8,463 nt of DNA, taken from NCBI GenBank assembly GCA_003694235.1, contig RFKO01000025.1, positions 1 through 8,463 on the forward strand. The letters are read 5' to 3'. The notes under the pieces are model-generated. The model saw only the letters and a program-made list of their open reading frames with translations, searched no databases and had not been told where the DNA came from. The stretch's first letter is position 1; every line of letters starts with the position of its first letter. Made by a program: the position numbers and the translations under genes. The stretch comes from Anaerolineae bacterium (GTDB lineage: Bacteria > Chloroflexota > Anaerolineae > Anaerolineales > UBA11858). Shown one piece after another: positions 1-6,899 of this stretch.

Positions 1-9
1 AACCAAACT

Positions 10-1276
<1,267 letters not shown>

Positions 1277-1287
1277 CCATCTGAACG

Positions 1288-1296
1288 TGATACAAT
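1288..1296 (+). promoter_or_regulatory. Candidate extended -10 promoter upstream of the FKBP gene
   Basis: TGATACAAT matches the extended -10 consensus TGnTATAAT with one mismatch. No convincing -35 box lies 16-18 bp upstream, which is common for extended -10 promoters. The predicted transcript start, near 1303, lies before the hairpin at 1323-1348, so any RNA made here must pass that terminator before reaching the coding region. Two better TGnTATAAT sites and one TGnTAGAAT site elsewhere in the window follow the same pattern, which adds some support. Confidence 0.4.
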
Positions 1297-1322
1297 GTCG
1301 CCGCACCGCATCTGGTGTTTTC

Positions 1323-1353
1323 ACTCCAGGTCGAAGGTGGCCTGGAGTTTTTT
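1323..1353 (+). terminator. Rho-independent terminator after ahcY
   Basis: A perfect 8-bp stem, ACTCCAGG (1323-1330) with CCTGGAGT (1341-1348), encloses a 10-nt loop and is followed by a run of T ending at 1353. This is a classic intrinsic terminator 46 bp after the ahcY stop. It may also act as an attenuator for the FKBP gene, because the only visible promoter candidate lies upstream of it. Confidence 0.85.
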
Positions 1354-1379
1354 CTTGACCCGAAAGGAAGAAAGTATCT

Positions 1380-2654
1380 GTGAACCACAACAAATATCTC
1401 ATCACGGCGCTCACCGCTCTGCTGCTCCTGGCAGTGGGGTTGAGCGCCTGTCAACCGGCGAACGGCGAAACGGAAACGCCCGTTGAAACGCCGGTGGTCA
1501 CGCTCGACCTGGGTGAGGCCATGCCAACGCTCGAACCGGTCGTGCTGGAGGGTGCCGAGGTCACCGAAAGCGGCCTGCAATTTCTGGAGACCGAACCAGG
1601 CGACGGGCCGACCCCGCAGGAAGGCGACATCCTGGTCATGGAGGTGGTAGCCACGTTGGCCGATGGCACCGAACTGATCAACACGCGGGTCGAAGGCTCT
1701 CCCGCTGTAGCCATCATGGGGCGCGAGCAACTCCTCCCCGGCTGGGAAGAGGGCATGGCGATGATGAAAGTCGGCCAGCGCGCCAAAATGGTGCTGCCCC
1801 CCGAACTGGCCTTCGGCGAAGAAGGCATGGGCTTCATCCCGCCGAACGCTCAACTCATCCTGGATGTGGAGCTGATCTCCGCCGAGCAACCGCCGCAACC
1901 ATCCACCTACAGCGATGCCGACCTCACCACCACCGACAGCGGCCTGCAATACGTTGACCTGGTGACAGGCGACGGCGAGACGGTGGAAGAGTTTAGCACC
2001 GCCACCACCCACTACGTGATCTGGGTGCAGGAGGAGAGCGGCGATAAATTCATCGTCTCCTCCTACTACACCCAGCCGATCCGTTTCGTCGTCGGCCGCG
2101 GCGATACGGTATTCCCTGGCTGGGAGGAAGGCGTCACCGGTATGAAAGTGGGCGGCAAGCGTCTGCTGATCGTCCCGCCAGAATTGGCCCTCGGAGACCA
2201 GGGCGCCGGCGATATTCCCCCCAACGCCACCCTGGTGATGGAAATCGAAGTTACCGATCTCACCATCCCACCGAAAATGACCGCAGTGAACGCCGAGGAC
2301 TACACCACCACGGAAAGCGGCCTCAAATACTACGATATCGTAGAGGGCGAGGGCGACTCACCGCAGGAAGGCCAGATCGTGGTGGTGAACTATGCCGGCT
2401 GGCTGGAAGATGGCACACCCTTCGACAACTCCTACGACCGCGGTGAGCCGTTCTCCTTCGAGTTGGGTGCCGGCATGGTGATCCCCGGCTGGGAAGAGGG
2501 ATTGTTAGGGATGAAAGTGGGCGGCAAACGCCAGATCGTCATTCCTCCTGATCTGGCTTATGGCGAAACCGGCGCTGGCGGCGTCATCCCCCCCAACGCC
2601 ACCCTGATCTTCGAGGTCGAACTACTCGAAATCCAGGACAAACCGCAAGAGTAA
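1380..2654 (+). CDS. Lipoprotein with three tandem FKBP-type peptidyl-prolyl isomerase domains
   Basis: FKBP enzymes catalyse cis-trans isomerisation of X-Pro bonds and help exported proteins fold. The 424-aa product has a signal peptide with the lipobox LSAC (Cys24), so it should be lipid-anchored outside the cytoplasmic membrane. A Thr/Pro/Glu-rich linker follows, then three FKBP domains at about 63-166, 187-294 and 313-418. Each has the PGWEEG motif, a PPELA or PPDLA loop and an IPPNA strand entry. Domain 3 keeps the FKBP12-type active-site set: Tyr338, Phe348-Asp349, Val367-Ile368, Trp371, Tyr394 and Phe411. In domains 1 and 2 the Asp is Ile (100, 225) and the loop Tyr is Phe145 and Leu271, so they are probably weak or inactive binding modules. 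The start is GTG at 1380, 9 nt after AAGGAAG (1364-1370), and it gives a complete signal peptide. The gene ends 11 nt before a shared convergent hairpin. Confidence 0.93.
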   Translation: MNHNKYLITALTALLLLAVGLSACQPANGETETPVETPVVTLDLGEAMPTLEPVVLEGAEVTESGLQFLETEPGDGPTPQEGDILVMEVVATLADGTELINTRVEGSPAVAIMGREQLLPGWEEGMAMMKVGQRAKMVLPPELAFGEEGMGFIPPNAQLILDVELISAEQPPQPSTYSDADLTTTDSGLQYVDLVTGDGETVEEFSTATTHYVIWVQEESGDKFIVSSYYTQPIRFVVGRGDTVFPGWEEGVTGMKVGGKRLLIVPPELALGDQGAGDIPPNATLVMEIEVTDLTIPPKMTAVNAEDYTTTESGLKYYDIVEGEGDSPQEGQIVVVNYAGWLEDGTPFDNSYDRGEPFSFELGAGMVIPGWEEGLLGMKVGGKRQIVIPPDLAYGETGAGGVIPPNATLIFEVELLEIQDKPQE

Positions 2655-2665
2655 GCCATCCAATA

Positions 2666-2702
2666 GAAGAAGTTCAACTTCTCCCAGAAGTTGAACTTCT
2701 TC
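2666..2702. terminator. Perfect 17-bp inverted repeat between convergent genes, probable bidirectional terminator
   Basis: The 17-bp arms (2666-2682 and 2686-2702) are exactly complementary around a CCC loop, starting 11 bp after the FKBP stop and 2 bp from the C39-like gene's stop. There is no downstream T tract on either strand, only the pyrimidine-rich end of the stem (CTTCTTC), so it is not a textbook intrinsic terminator. Each arm also contains a nested odd palindrome, AGAAGTTCAACTTCT and AGAAGTTGAACTTCT. The element is therefore also a near-perfect direct repeat with one central mismatch. It could be a terminator, an mRNA 3'-end stabiliser or a copy of a dispersed palindromic repeat. 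Confidence 0.75.
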
Positions 2703-2704
2703 GC

Positions 2705-3601
2705 TTAAGGCTGGTAAATCACGGCCATGCGCCCCAGCACCTCCCACGATTTGAGGAAATCCTGCAGAGCGCGCCGATAGCGTTGCGCGCCGTCCTGAAT
2801 GATCACATCATTCCCCTCGTAACCGATCACCACTACCACATGCTCAAAGCGCGCCACCACCGTTTGCATACCATCAGAGGCGGTGTACGCTATGGGCGTT
2901 CCCAGACCAACTCGCCCCACCACCCATACAATCACCGGCCGACCGACACCCAATTGCCCCTGAATGCCCTCCCAGGAGAAATTGCGCACCGCGCGCGCCG
3001 GCAGGCCGTACGAGCGCAACAACGAGGCCACCGGCTCGGCGTACACACCGTAATCATGCGGCGGCACCTGCCCCCACCCCCCTCGAACATTCCCCACAAA
3101 GCCTTTGTGCGGGTTATCGGAAAGCGGCAGATGAGACTGAAAGGCCAGTTCGTCCACCGGCACGCCGAGGTAGGTCGCCCAGTCGGCAGCTGCCCGCGCT
3201 TCGCAGCTCAGCGAGTAAGTTTGCGGATGACCGATGAAATCCCCCAGCAACACGCTCGGCGGCGGCGTGGGAGAGACGTAACGCGTCGGCACCGGTGGGG
3301 GTGTAGATGAAGCGGTCGGTGTTGAGGTGGGTCGGCGCGTGGGAGTAGGCGAGGCAGTTGGCGACGGCGTGAAAGAAGGAGTGGCAGATGGCAACGCACT
3401 CGCCGTCGGTGAAGCGGAAGAGGTCAGCGTAGCGGCAGGCGTATCCTGCTCAGCCTGCGCTACAGGCAACGGCTGCCACCACAAAATCACATTCAGCGCC
3501 AGCAAGCCAACCACCAGCAAGGCGAACAGGCAACCCGTCATCCCCACAGAGGTGAATGACCTGCGCTTAATCTGAACGGTGCGCCAGCTTTCAATGGACA
3601 T
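2705..3601 (-). CDS. Membrane-anchored C39-like (papain-fold) peptidase domain protein
   Basis: The 298-aa product (from the ATG at 3601) has a basic N-terminus, a transmembrane or uncleaved signal helix at about 21-42, a Pro/Thr/Ser-rich stalk at about 52-116, and a C-terminal papain-like domain at about 120-298, which should lie outside the cell. The domain resembles the C39-like family (Peptidase_C39_2 type). Candidate catalytic residues are Cys133 in YSLSCEARAAA, His254 in RFEHVVVVIGY and Asp270 in VIIQDGAQ. No ABC transporter region is fused or adjacent, so this is not a bacteriocin exporter; the substrate is unknown. An in-frame GTG at 3631 would add 10 residues but has no Shine-Dalgarno, whereas the ATG at 3601 has GGCGGA 4 nt upstream. 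The gene is divergent from xpt and convergent with the FKBP gene, and probably a single-gene transcript. The fold call is good; active proteolysis is inferred. Confidence 0.85.
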   Translation of the reverse strand: MSIESWRTVQIKRRSFTSVGMTGCLFALLVVGLLALNVILWWQPLPVAQAEQDTPAATLTSSASPTASALPSATPSFTPSPTASPTPTRRPTSTPTASSTPPPVPTRYVSPTPPPSVLLGDFIGHPQTYSLSCEARAAADWATYLGVPVDELAFQSHLPLSDNPHKGFVGNVRGGWGQVPPHDYGVYAEPVASLLRSYGLPARAVRNFSWEGIQGQLGVGRPVIVWVVGRVGLGTPIAYTASDGMQTVVARFEHVVVVIGYEGNDVIIQDGAQRYRRALQDFLKSWEVLGRMAVIYQP

Positions 3602-3651
3602 ATATCCGCCAGTTGCGCCATCAAATTCCACCAGCGAGATGCAACAACGGC

Positions 3652-3660
3652 ATTATAGCA
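3652..3660 (-). promoter_or_regulatory. Extended -10 promoter of the C39-like gene
   Basis: On the minus strand this reads TGCTATAAT, a perfect extended -10 element. The predicted start is near 3645, giving a leader of about 44 nt to the ATG at 3601, or about 14 nt to the alternative GTG at 3631. No good -35 box is seen. Confidence 0.75.
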
Positions 3661-3677
3661 CGGCCTATCCATGGGAA

Positions 3678-3686
3678 TGTTATAAT
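3678..3686 (+). promoter_or_regulatory. Extended -10 promoter of the xpt-guaA operon
   Basis: TGTTATAAT is a perfect extended -10 element, with no clear -35 box 17 bp upstream. The predicted start near 3693 gives a leader of about 68 nt before the xpt ATG. That is too short for a complete purine riboswitch with an expression platform, and no riboswitch-like sequence is apparent. Confidence 0.78.
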
Positions 3687-3693
3687 GCCACAG

Positions 3694-3708
3694 GGCGGCC
3701 ATACCGCC
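3694..3708 (+). other. Small 5'-end hairpin in the xpt leader
   Basis: GGCGG (3694-3698) pairs perfectly with CCGCC (3704-3708) across a 5-nt loop, with a possible G-T pair below. If transcription starts near 3693, the mRNA would begin with this stem, an arrangement that can protect 5' ends from decay. The rest of the leader, to 3744, is unstructured by eye and poor in G. Confidence 0.4.
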
Positions 3709-3744
3709 TCACACCGGCACATTCCCCAACCCATCTCATACCAC

Positions 3745-3750
3745 AGGAGG
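3745..3750 (+). promoter_or_regulatory. Shine-Dalgarno of xpt
   Basis: AGGAGG is a full-strength Shine-Dalgarno 10 nt before the ATG at 3761. It fixes that start and rules against longer upstream readings. Confidence 0.85.
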
Positions 3751-3760
3751 CTCAACAGTT

Positions 3761-4330
3761 ATGCAAGCGCTCAAGGATCGCATCCGTCGCGACGGCCGCA
3801 ACCTGGGCAACGGTATCCTCAAAGTAGATGGCTTTATCAACCACCAGGTTGATCCGGTGCTGATGTACGAGGCCGGTCGGGAATTTGCCCGCCTTTTCGC
3901 GCATGTCAGCGCCACCAAAATCCTGACCGCCGAAATCTCCGGCATCGCGCCGGCGGTGACCACCGGCATCCACATGAACCTGCCGGTGGTATACGCGCGC
4001 AAACACAAGCCCGTCACCATGCCCGACCAGGTGCTGCTCACGCTGGCGCCCTCGCACACCAAAGGACGGATGGTTGAATTAATCGTCTCACCCGAATACC
4101 TGGCCAATGGAGAACGGGTGCTGATCATTGACGACTTCCTGGCCAGTGGGGCGACCATTCTCGGGCTTGTGCGCCTGGCCGAGGCTGCCGGCGCACGCAT
4201 CGTCGGCATCGGCGCGCTGATCGAGAAGACCTTCGAAGAAGGCCGCAAACGCCTCGAACCGCTGGGCGTGCCCATTCACTCCCTGGTGGCCATCCAGTCC
4301 ATGGAAGGCGATCAGATCATCTTTGCCTGA
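3761..4330 (+). CDS. xpt: Xanthine phosphoribosyltransferase
   Basis: This cytosolic salvage enzyme converts xanthine and PRPP to XMP and pyrophosphate. The 189-aa product is close to the usual length of Gram-positive-type Xpt (about 190 aa). It opens with the typical [12 protein letters not shown] and NHQVDP (27-32) segments. The PRPP-binding loop is [11 protein letters not shown] (122-132). Other family-like stretches are [13 protein letters not shown] (53-65), which contributes to PRPP binding, and ARKHKP (79-84). The next gene, guaA, uses the product XMP, and this supports xanthine rather than adenine or hypoxanthine as substrate. The gene is first in its operon, with a strong Shine-Dalgarno and an extended -10 promoter. 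Adenine phosphoribosyltransferase is the main alternative family but fits the N-terminus less well. Confidence 0.93.
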   Translation: MQALKDRIRRDGRNLGNGILKVDGFINHQVDPVLMYEAGREFARLFAHVSATKILTAEISGIAPAVTTGIHMNLPVVYARKHKPVTMPDQVLLTLAPSHTKGRMVELIVSPEYLANGERVLIIDDFLASGATILGLVRLAEAAGARIVGIGALIEKTFEEGRKRLEPLGVPIHSLVAIQSMEGDQIIFA

Positions 4331-4338
4331 GTATCGCC

Positions 4339-5892
4339 ATGCCCGACACGCTGCTGGTGCTCGATTTTGGCTCCCAATACGCCCAACTGATTGCCCGCCG
4401 GCTGCGCGAGCAAAACATCTTCTGCCGGCTGCTTCCCTGGGACGCGCCGTTGCGCGAACACATCACGCCGCAGGTCAAAGGTTTTGTGCTCTCCGGCGGG
4501 CCGGCGTCGGTCTATGCTTCAGAGGCGCCAAAAATCCCGGCCGCCGTCTTCGAAAGCGGATTGCCCATCCTGGGGATTTGCTACGGCATGCAGGCGCTCA
4601 CGCACGCCTTGGGGGGGCGGGTGGCGCCGGCAGAGCGGCGGGAATACGGCCCGGCGCACATTCGCGTGACGGCATCCAACCCGCTGCTGCCGGTCGGAGA
4701 ACAACTCGTGTGGATGTCTCATGGCGACCGCATCGAGGCGCTTCCCCCCGGCTTCGAGGCGCTGGCCAGCACCGAGAACGCCCCCTTCGCCGCGATGGGA
4801 GACCCCAAACGCCATTATTACGGGGTGCAGTTTCACCCCGAGGTGCATCACACCCCTCAGGGAAGCGAAATCCTGCGCCGCTTCGCGGTGGACATTTGCG
4901 GCGCGCGCCCGGAATGGACACCCCAATCCATCATCCACCAGACCATCGAGACGCTACGCCGCCAGATCGGCGACCAGAACGTGTTGGCCGCCATCAGCGG
5001 CGGCGTGGATTCCAGCGTGGCCGCCGCGCTGGTACACCGCGCCGTGGGCAACCAGCTCAAAGCCATCTTCGTGGATACCGGCTTGCTGCGGCAGGGAGAA
5101 CCCGAACTGGTGGTGCGCACCTTCCGCCAGCACCTCGGCGTGCAGTTAACCGCCGTCAATGCGGTAGAGGATTTCCTTCAGGCCCTGAAAGGGCTCACCG
5201 ATCCCGAGGCCAAACGCCGCGCCATCGGGGAAAAATTCATCCGCATTTTTGAAGAATATGCGCAAAGCCTGGGCAACCCTCCTTTTCTTGTGCAGGGGAC
5301 GATTTACCCCGACGTGATTGAGTCGCGCGCCCCGGATAAGGCACACGCCCACCGCATCAAAAGCCATCACAATGTTGGCGGTCTGCCGGAAAACTTCGAT
5401 TTCCAGCTGGTCGAGCCGCTGCGCGAGTTGTTCAAAGACGAGGTGCGCGCCGTGGGTGAAGCCCTGGGGCTGCCAGCGCACATCGTCTGGCGGCAACCCT
5501 TCCCCGGCCCCGGACTGGCCGTTCGCTGCCTGGGTGAGGTCACCTGGGAGCGGTTGGAGCGACTGCGCCAGGCTGACGCCATCTTCCTGCAGGAATTGGA
5601 AGCCGCCGGACTGCTTCCCCATCGCCAACAGGCATCAGGCGGCGTCTCCCAGGCCTTCGCCGTGCTGCTGCCCGTGCGCTCGGTCGGCGTGATGGGCGAT
5701 CAACGCACATATCAGGAGACCATCGTGCTGCGCGCCGTGACCACAGAGGATTTCATGACGGCCGATTGGGCGCGTCTGCCCCATGATATACTGGGACGTG
5801 TGGCCAACCGTATCGTCAACGAGGTCGCCGGCGTCAATCGCGTGGTGTACGACATCACCAGCAAACCGCCGGCCACTATCGAATGGGAATGA
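4339..5892 (+). CDS. guaA: GMP synthase (glutamine-hydrolysing)
   Basis: GuaA makes GMP from XMP, ATP and glutamine in the cytosol. The 517-aa protein has the full two-part architecture. An N-terminal class I glutamine amidotransferase (about 4-190) carries the nucleophile Cys81 in GICYGMQ and the His166/Glu168 pair in QFHPEV. The ATP pyrophosphatase domain follows, with its P-loop SGGVDSS at 220-226. The C-terminal dimerisation/XMP-binding domain ends in the characteristic KPPATIEWE. Other conserved blocks are [11 protein letters not shown] (about 309-319), [10 protein letters not shown] and RQPFPGPGL. Nothing is missing or broken. The ATG lies 8 nt after the xpt stop with no evident Shine-Dalgarno, so translation is probably coupled to xpt. 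The pairing with xpt places this copy in xanthine salvage to GMP, although it could equally serve de novo synthesis. Confidence 0.98.
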   Translation: MPDTLLVLDFGSQYAQLIARRLREQNIFCRLLPWDAPLREHITPQVKGFVLSGGPASVYASEAPKIPAAVFESGLPILGICYGMQALTHALGGRVAPAERREYGPAHIRVTASNPLLPVGEQLVWMSHGDRIEALPPGFEALASTENAPFAAMGDPKRHYYGVQFHPEVHHTPQGSEILRRFAVDICGARPEWTPQSIIHQTIETLRRQIGDQNVLAAISGGVDSSVAAALVHRAVGNQLKAIFVDTGLLRQGEPELVVRTFRQHLGVQLTAVNAVEDFLQALKGLTDPEAKRRAIGEKFIRIFEEYAQSLGNPPFLVQGTIYPDVIESRAPDKAHAHRIKSHHNVGGLPENFDFQLVEPLRELFKDEVRAVGEALGLPAHIVWRQPFPGPGLAVRCLGEVTWERLERLRQADAIFLQELEAAGLLPHRQQASGGVSQAFAVLLPVRSVGVMGDQRTYQETIVLRAVTTEDFMTADWARLPHDILGRVANRIVNEVAGVNRVVYDITSKPPATIEWE

Positions 5893-5899
5893 ACACCGC

Positions 5900-5905
5900 G
5901 GAGGA
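5900..5905 (+). promoter_or_regulatory. Shine-Dalgarno that decides the start of the membrane protein gene
   Basis: GGAGGA lies 4 nt before the ATG at 5910. Two earlier in-frame ATGs, at 5883 and 5889, overlap the end of guaA and have no such site, so 5910 is preferred. Confidence 0.7.
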
Positions 5906-5909
5906 AAAC

Positions 5910-6863
5910 ATGGACTTCGATTACATAATGCGCCGCTCATGGCAAATCATCTGGAAGCACAAAATTCTCTGGCTGTTCGGCTTCCTGGCCAGTTGTGGAC
6001 GCGGAGGAGGAAGCGGAGGCAATTTCAACTACTCAGCAGGAGGCGATGGTTCATCCGGCGCCCCGCTTCCCCCGGCTCTAAGACGCTTCTTCTCCCAGAT
6101 AGAACGCTTTTTCGCCCACGCGGATACCGGCCAGATTGTGGGCATCATCGCGGCGATCTTCACCGTAGTCGTATTGTTTTGGATCATCGCCTTGCTGGCG
6201 CAAACCGCCGGGCGCGTCGGCCTGGTGCAAGGCGCCATGCTGGCCGAGGACGGCGTCGGTCAACTCGCTTTCGCACAACGGCTGGAAAACATCAAACCGT
6301 TCTTCTGGCGCGTGCTGGGGCTGAATCTGCTGCTGGGATTGGCGATTTTTGCCCTGATCATGCTGCTCGTCGTCCCGATGGTCGTTCTCGGCGCGATCAC
6401 CGCCGGGGTGCTCTTCCTGTGCTTCCTGCCGCTGATCTGTCTGCTGCTTCCTCTCTTCTGGGCCGCAGGCATCCTGATCGAACAGGCCAACCTGGCGCTG
6501 ATCATCGAGGACCTGAACATCCTGAACGCCGTTCAGCGCGGCTGGGAGGTGTTCCGTGCCAATCTGGGCAACTACCTGCTGATGGGACTCATCCTGGGCA
6601 TTGGCGGCGCCATCGTGCGCTTCATCATCGCGCTCCCCACACTGTTCATCATCCTTCCGGCGGTCATTGGCACGATCAGCGGCACGCTCACAGAGAACGA
6701 CTGGTTCTTCGGCGGCGGCCTGGCCATCGCCGGCCTGTGCCTGGTCATCTATCTGCCGGTCTTGCTGATACTGAACAGCGGGTTGCAGGCCTACATCGAA
6801 ACCGCCTGGACGCTGACCTACCGCCAGTTGAACATGCCGGCAGAGGCCATCGAAACCGCTTAA
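5910..6863 (+). CDS. Polytopic membrane protein of unknown function
   Basis: The 317-aa product begins MDFDYIMRRSWQIIWKHK, a short amphipathic lead into the first membrane segment (about 15-30). A Gly/Ser-rich loop (about 30-52) and a soluble stretch follow. Further hydrophobic segments lie at about 76-98, 135-160, 163-188, 222-256 (probably two helices) and 267-289, six or seven in all. Between segments is a conserved-looking amphipathic stretch, IEDLNILNAVQRGWEVFR (about 199-216). The overall pattern recalls uncharacterised integral membrane families such as DUF975 or the glycerophosphodiester phosphodiesterase membrane domain, but I cannot assign one securely. No catalytic motif is visible. 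It starts 17 bp after guaA and is probably co-transcribed with it. A purine-related role, such as transport, cannot be concluded from position alone, because Chloroflexota-style proteins of this kind occur in many contexts. Confidence 0.85.
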   Translation: MDFDYIMRRSWQIIWKHKILWLFGFLASCGRGGGSGGNFNYSAGGDGSSGAPLPPALRRFFSQIERFFAHADTGQIVGIIAAIFTVVVLFWIIALLAQTAGRVGLVQGAMLAEDGVGQLAFAQRLENIKPFFWRVLGLNLLLGLAIFALIMLLVVPMVVLGAITAGVLFLCFLPLICLLLPLFWAAGILIEQANLALIIEDLNILNAVQRGWEVFRANLGNYLLMGLILGIGGAIVRFIIALPTLFIILPAVIGTISGTLTENDWFFGGGLAIAGLCLVIYLPVLLILNSGLQAYIETAWTLTYRQLNMPAEAIETA

Positions 6864-6882
6864 ACAACGCTCGGCGCGCCTG

Positions 6883-6891
6883 TGCTAGAAT
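6883..6891 (+). promoter_or_regulatory. Extended -10 promoter of the VWA-like gene
   Basis: TGCTAGAAT matches the extended -10 consensus with one mismatch. It ends 8 nt before the ATG at 6900, so transcription would begin at or within a few bases of the start codon. No Shine-Dalgarno is present in CGCGTCCT, the only sequence between them. Confidence 0.6.
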
Positions 6892-6899
6892 CGCGTCCT

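Larger units (their letters stand above)
3649..3689. repeat. Perfect 9-bp inverted repeat formed by two divergent -10 regions
   Basis: GGCATTATA (3649-3657) and TATAATGCC (3681-3689) are exact reverse complements separated by 23 bp. Each arm contains a TATAAT -10 box reading outward, plus the next three bases. The match beyond the hexamer could be chance or could be a shared regulator site or start-region preference. Confidence 0.8.

Noticed and set aside
1355..1380. TTGACC (1355-1360) with TATCTG (1375-1380) as a promoter for the FKBP gene
   Set aside because: The spacing is 14 bp and the -10 box is poor and overlaps the start codon.
3690..3760. Purine riboswitch upstream of xpt
   Set aside because: The leader after the predicted start is only about 68 nt and shows none of the conserved purine-aptamer core. 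Only a small 5-bp hairpin is seen.
4323..5252. Plus-strand open frame of 309 codons inside guaA
   Set aside because: Shifted frame of guaA with an Arg/Ala/Pro-rich product and no domain.
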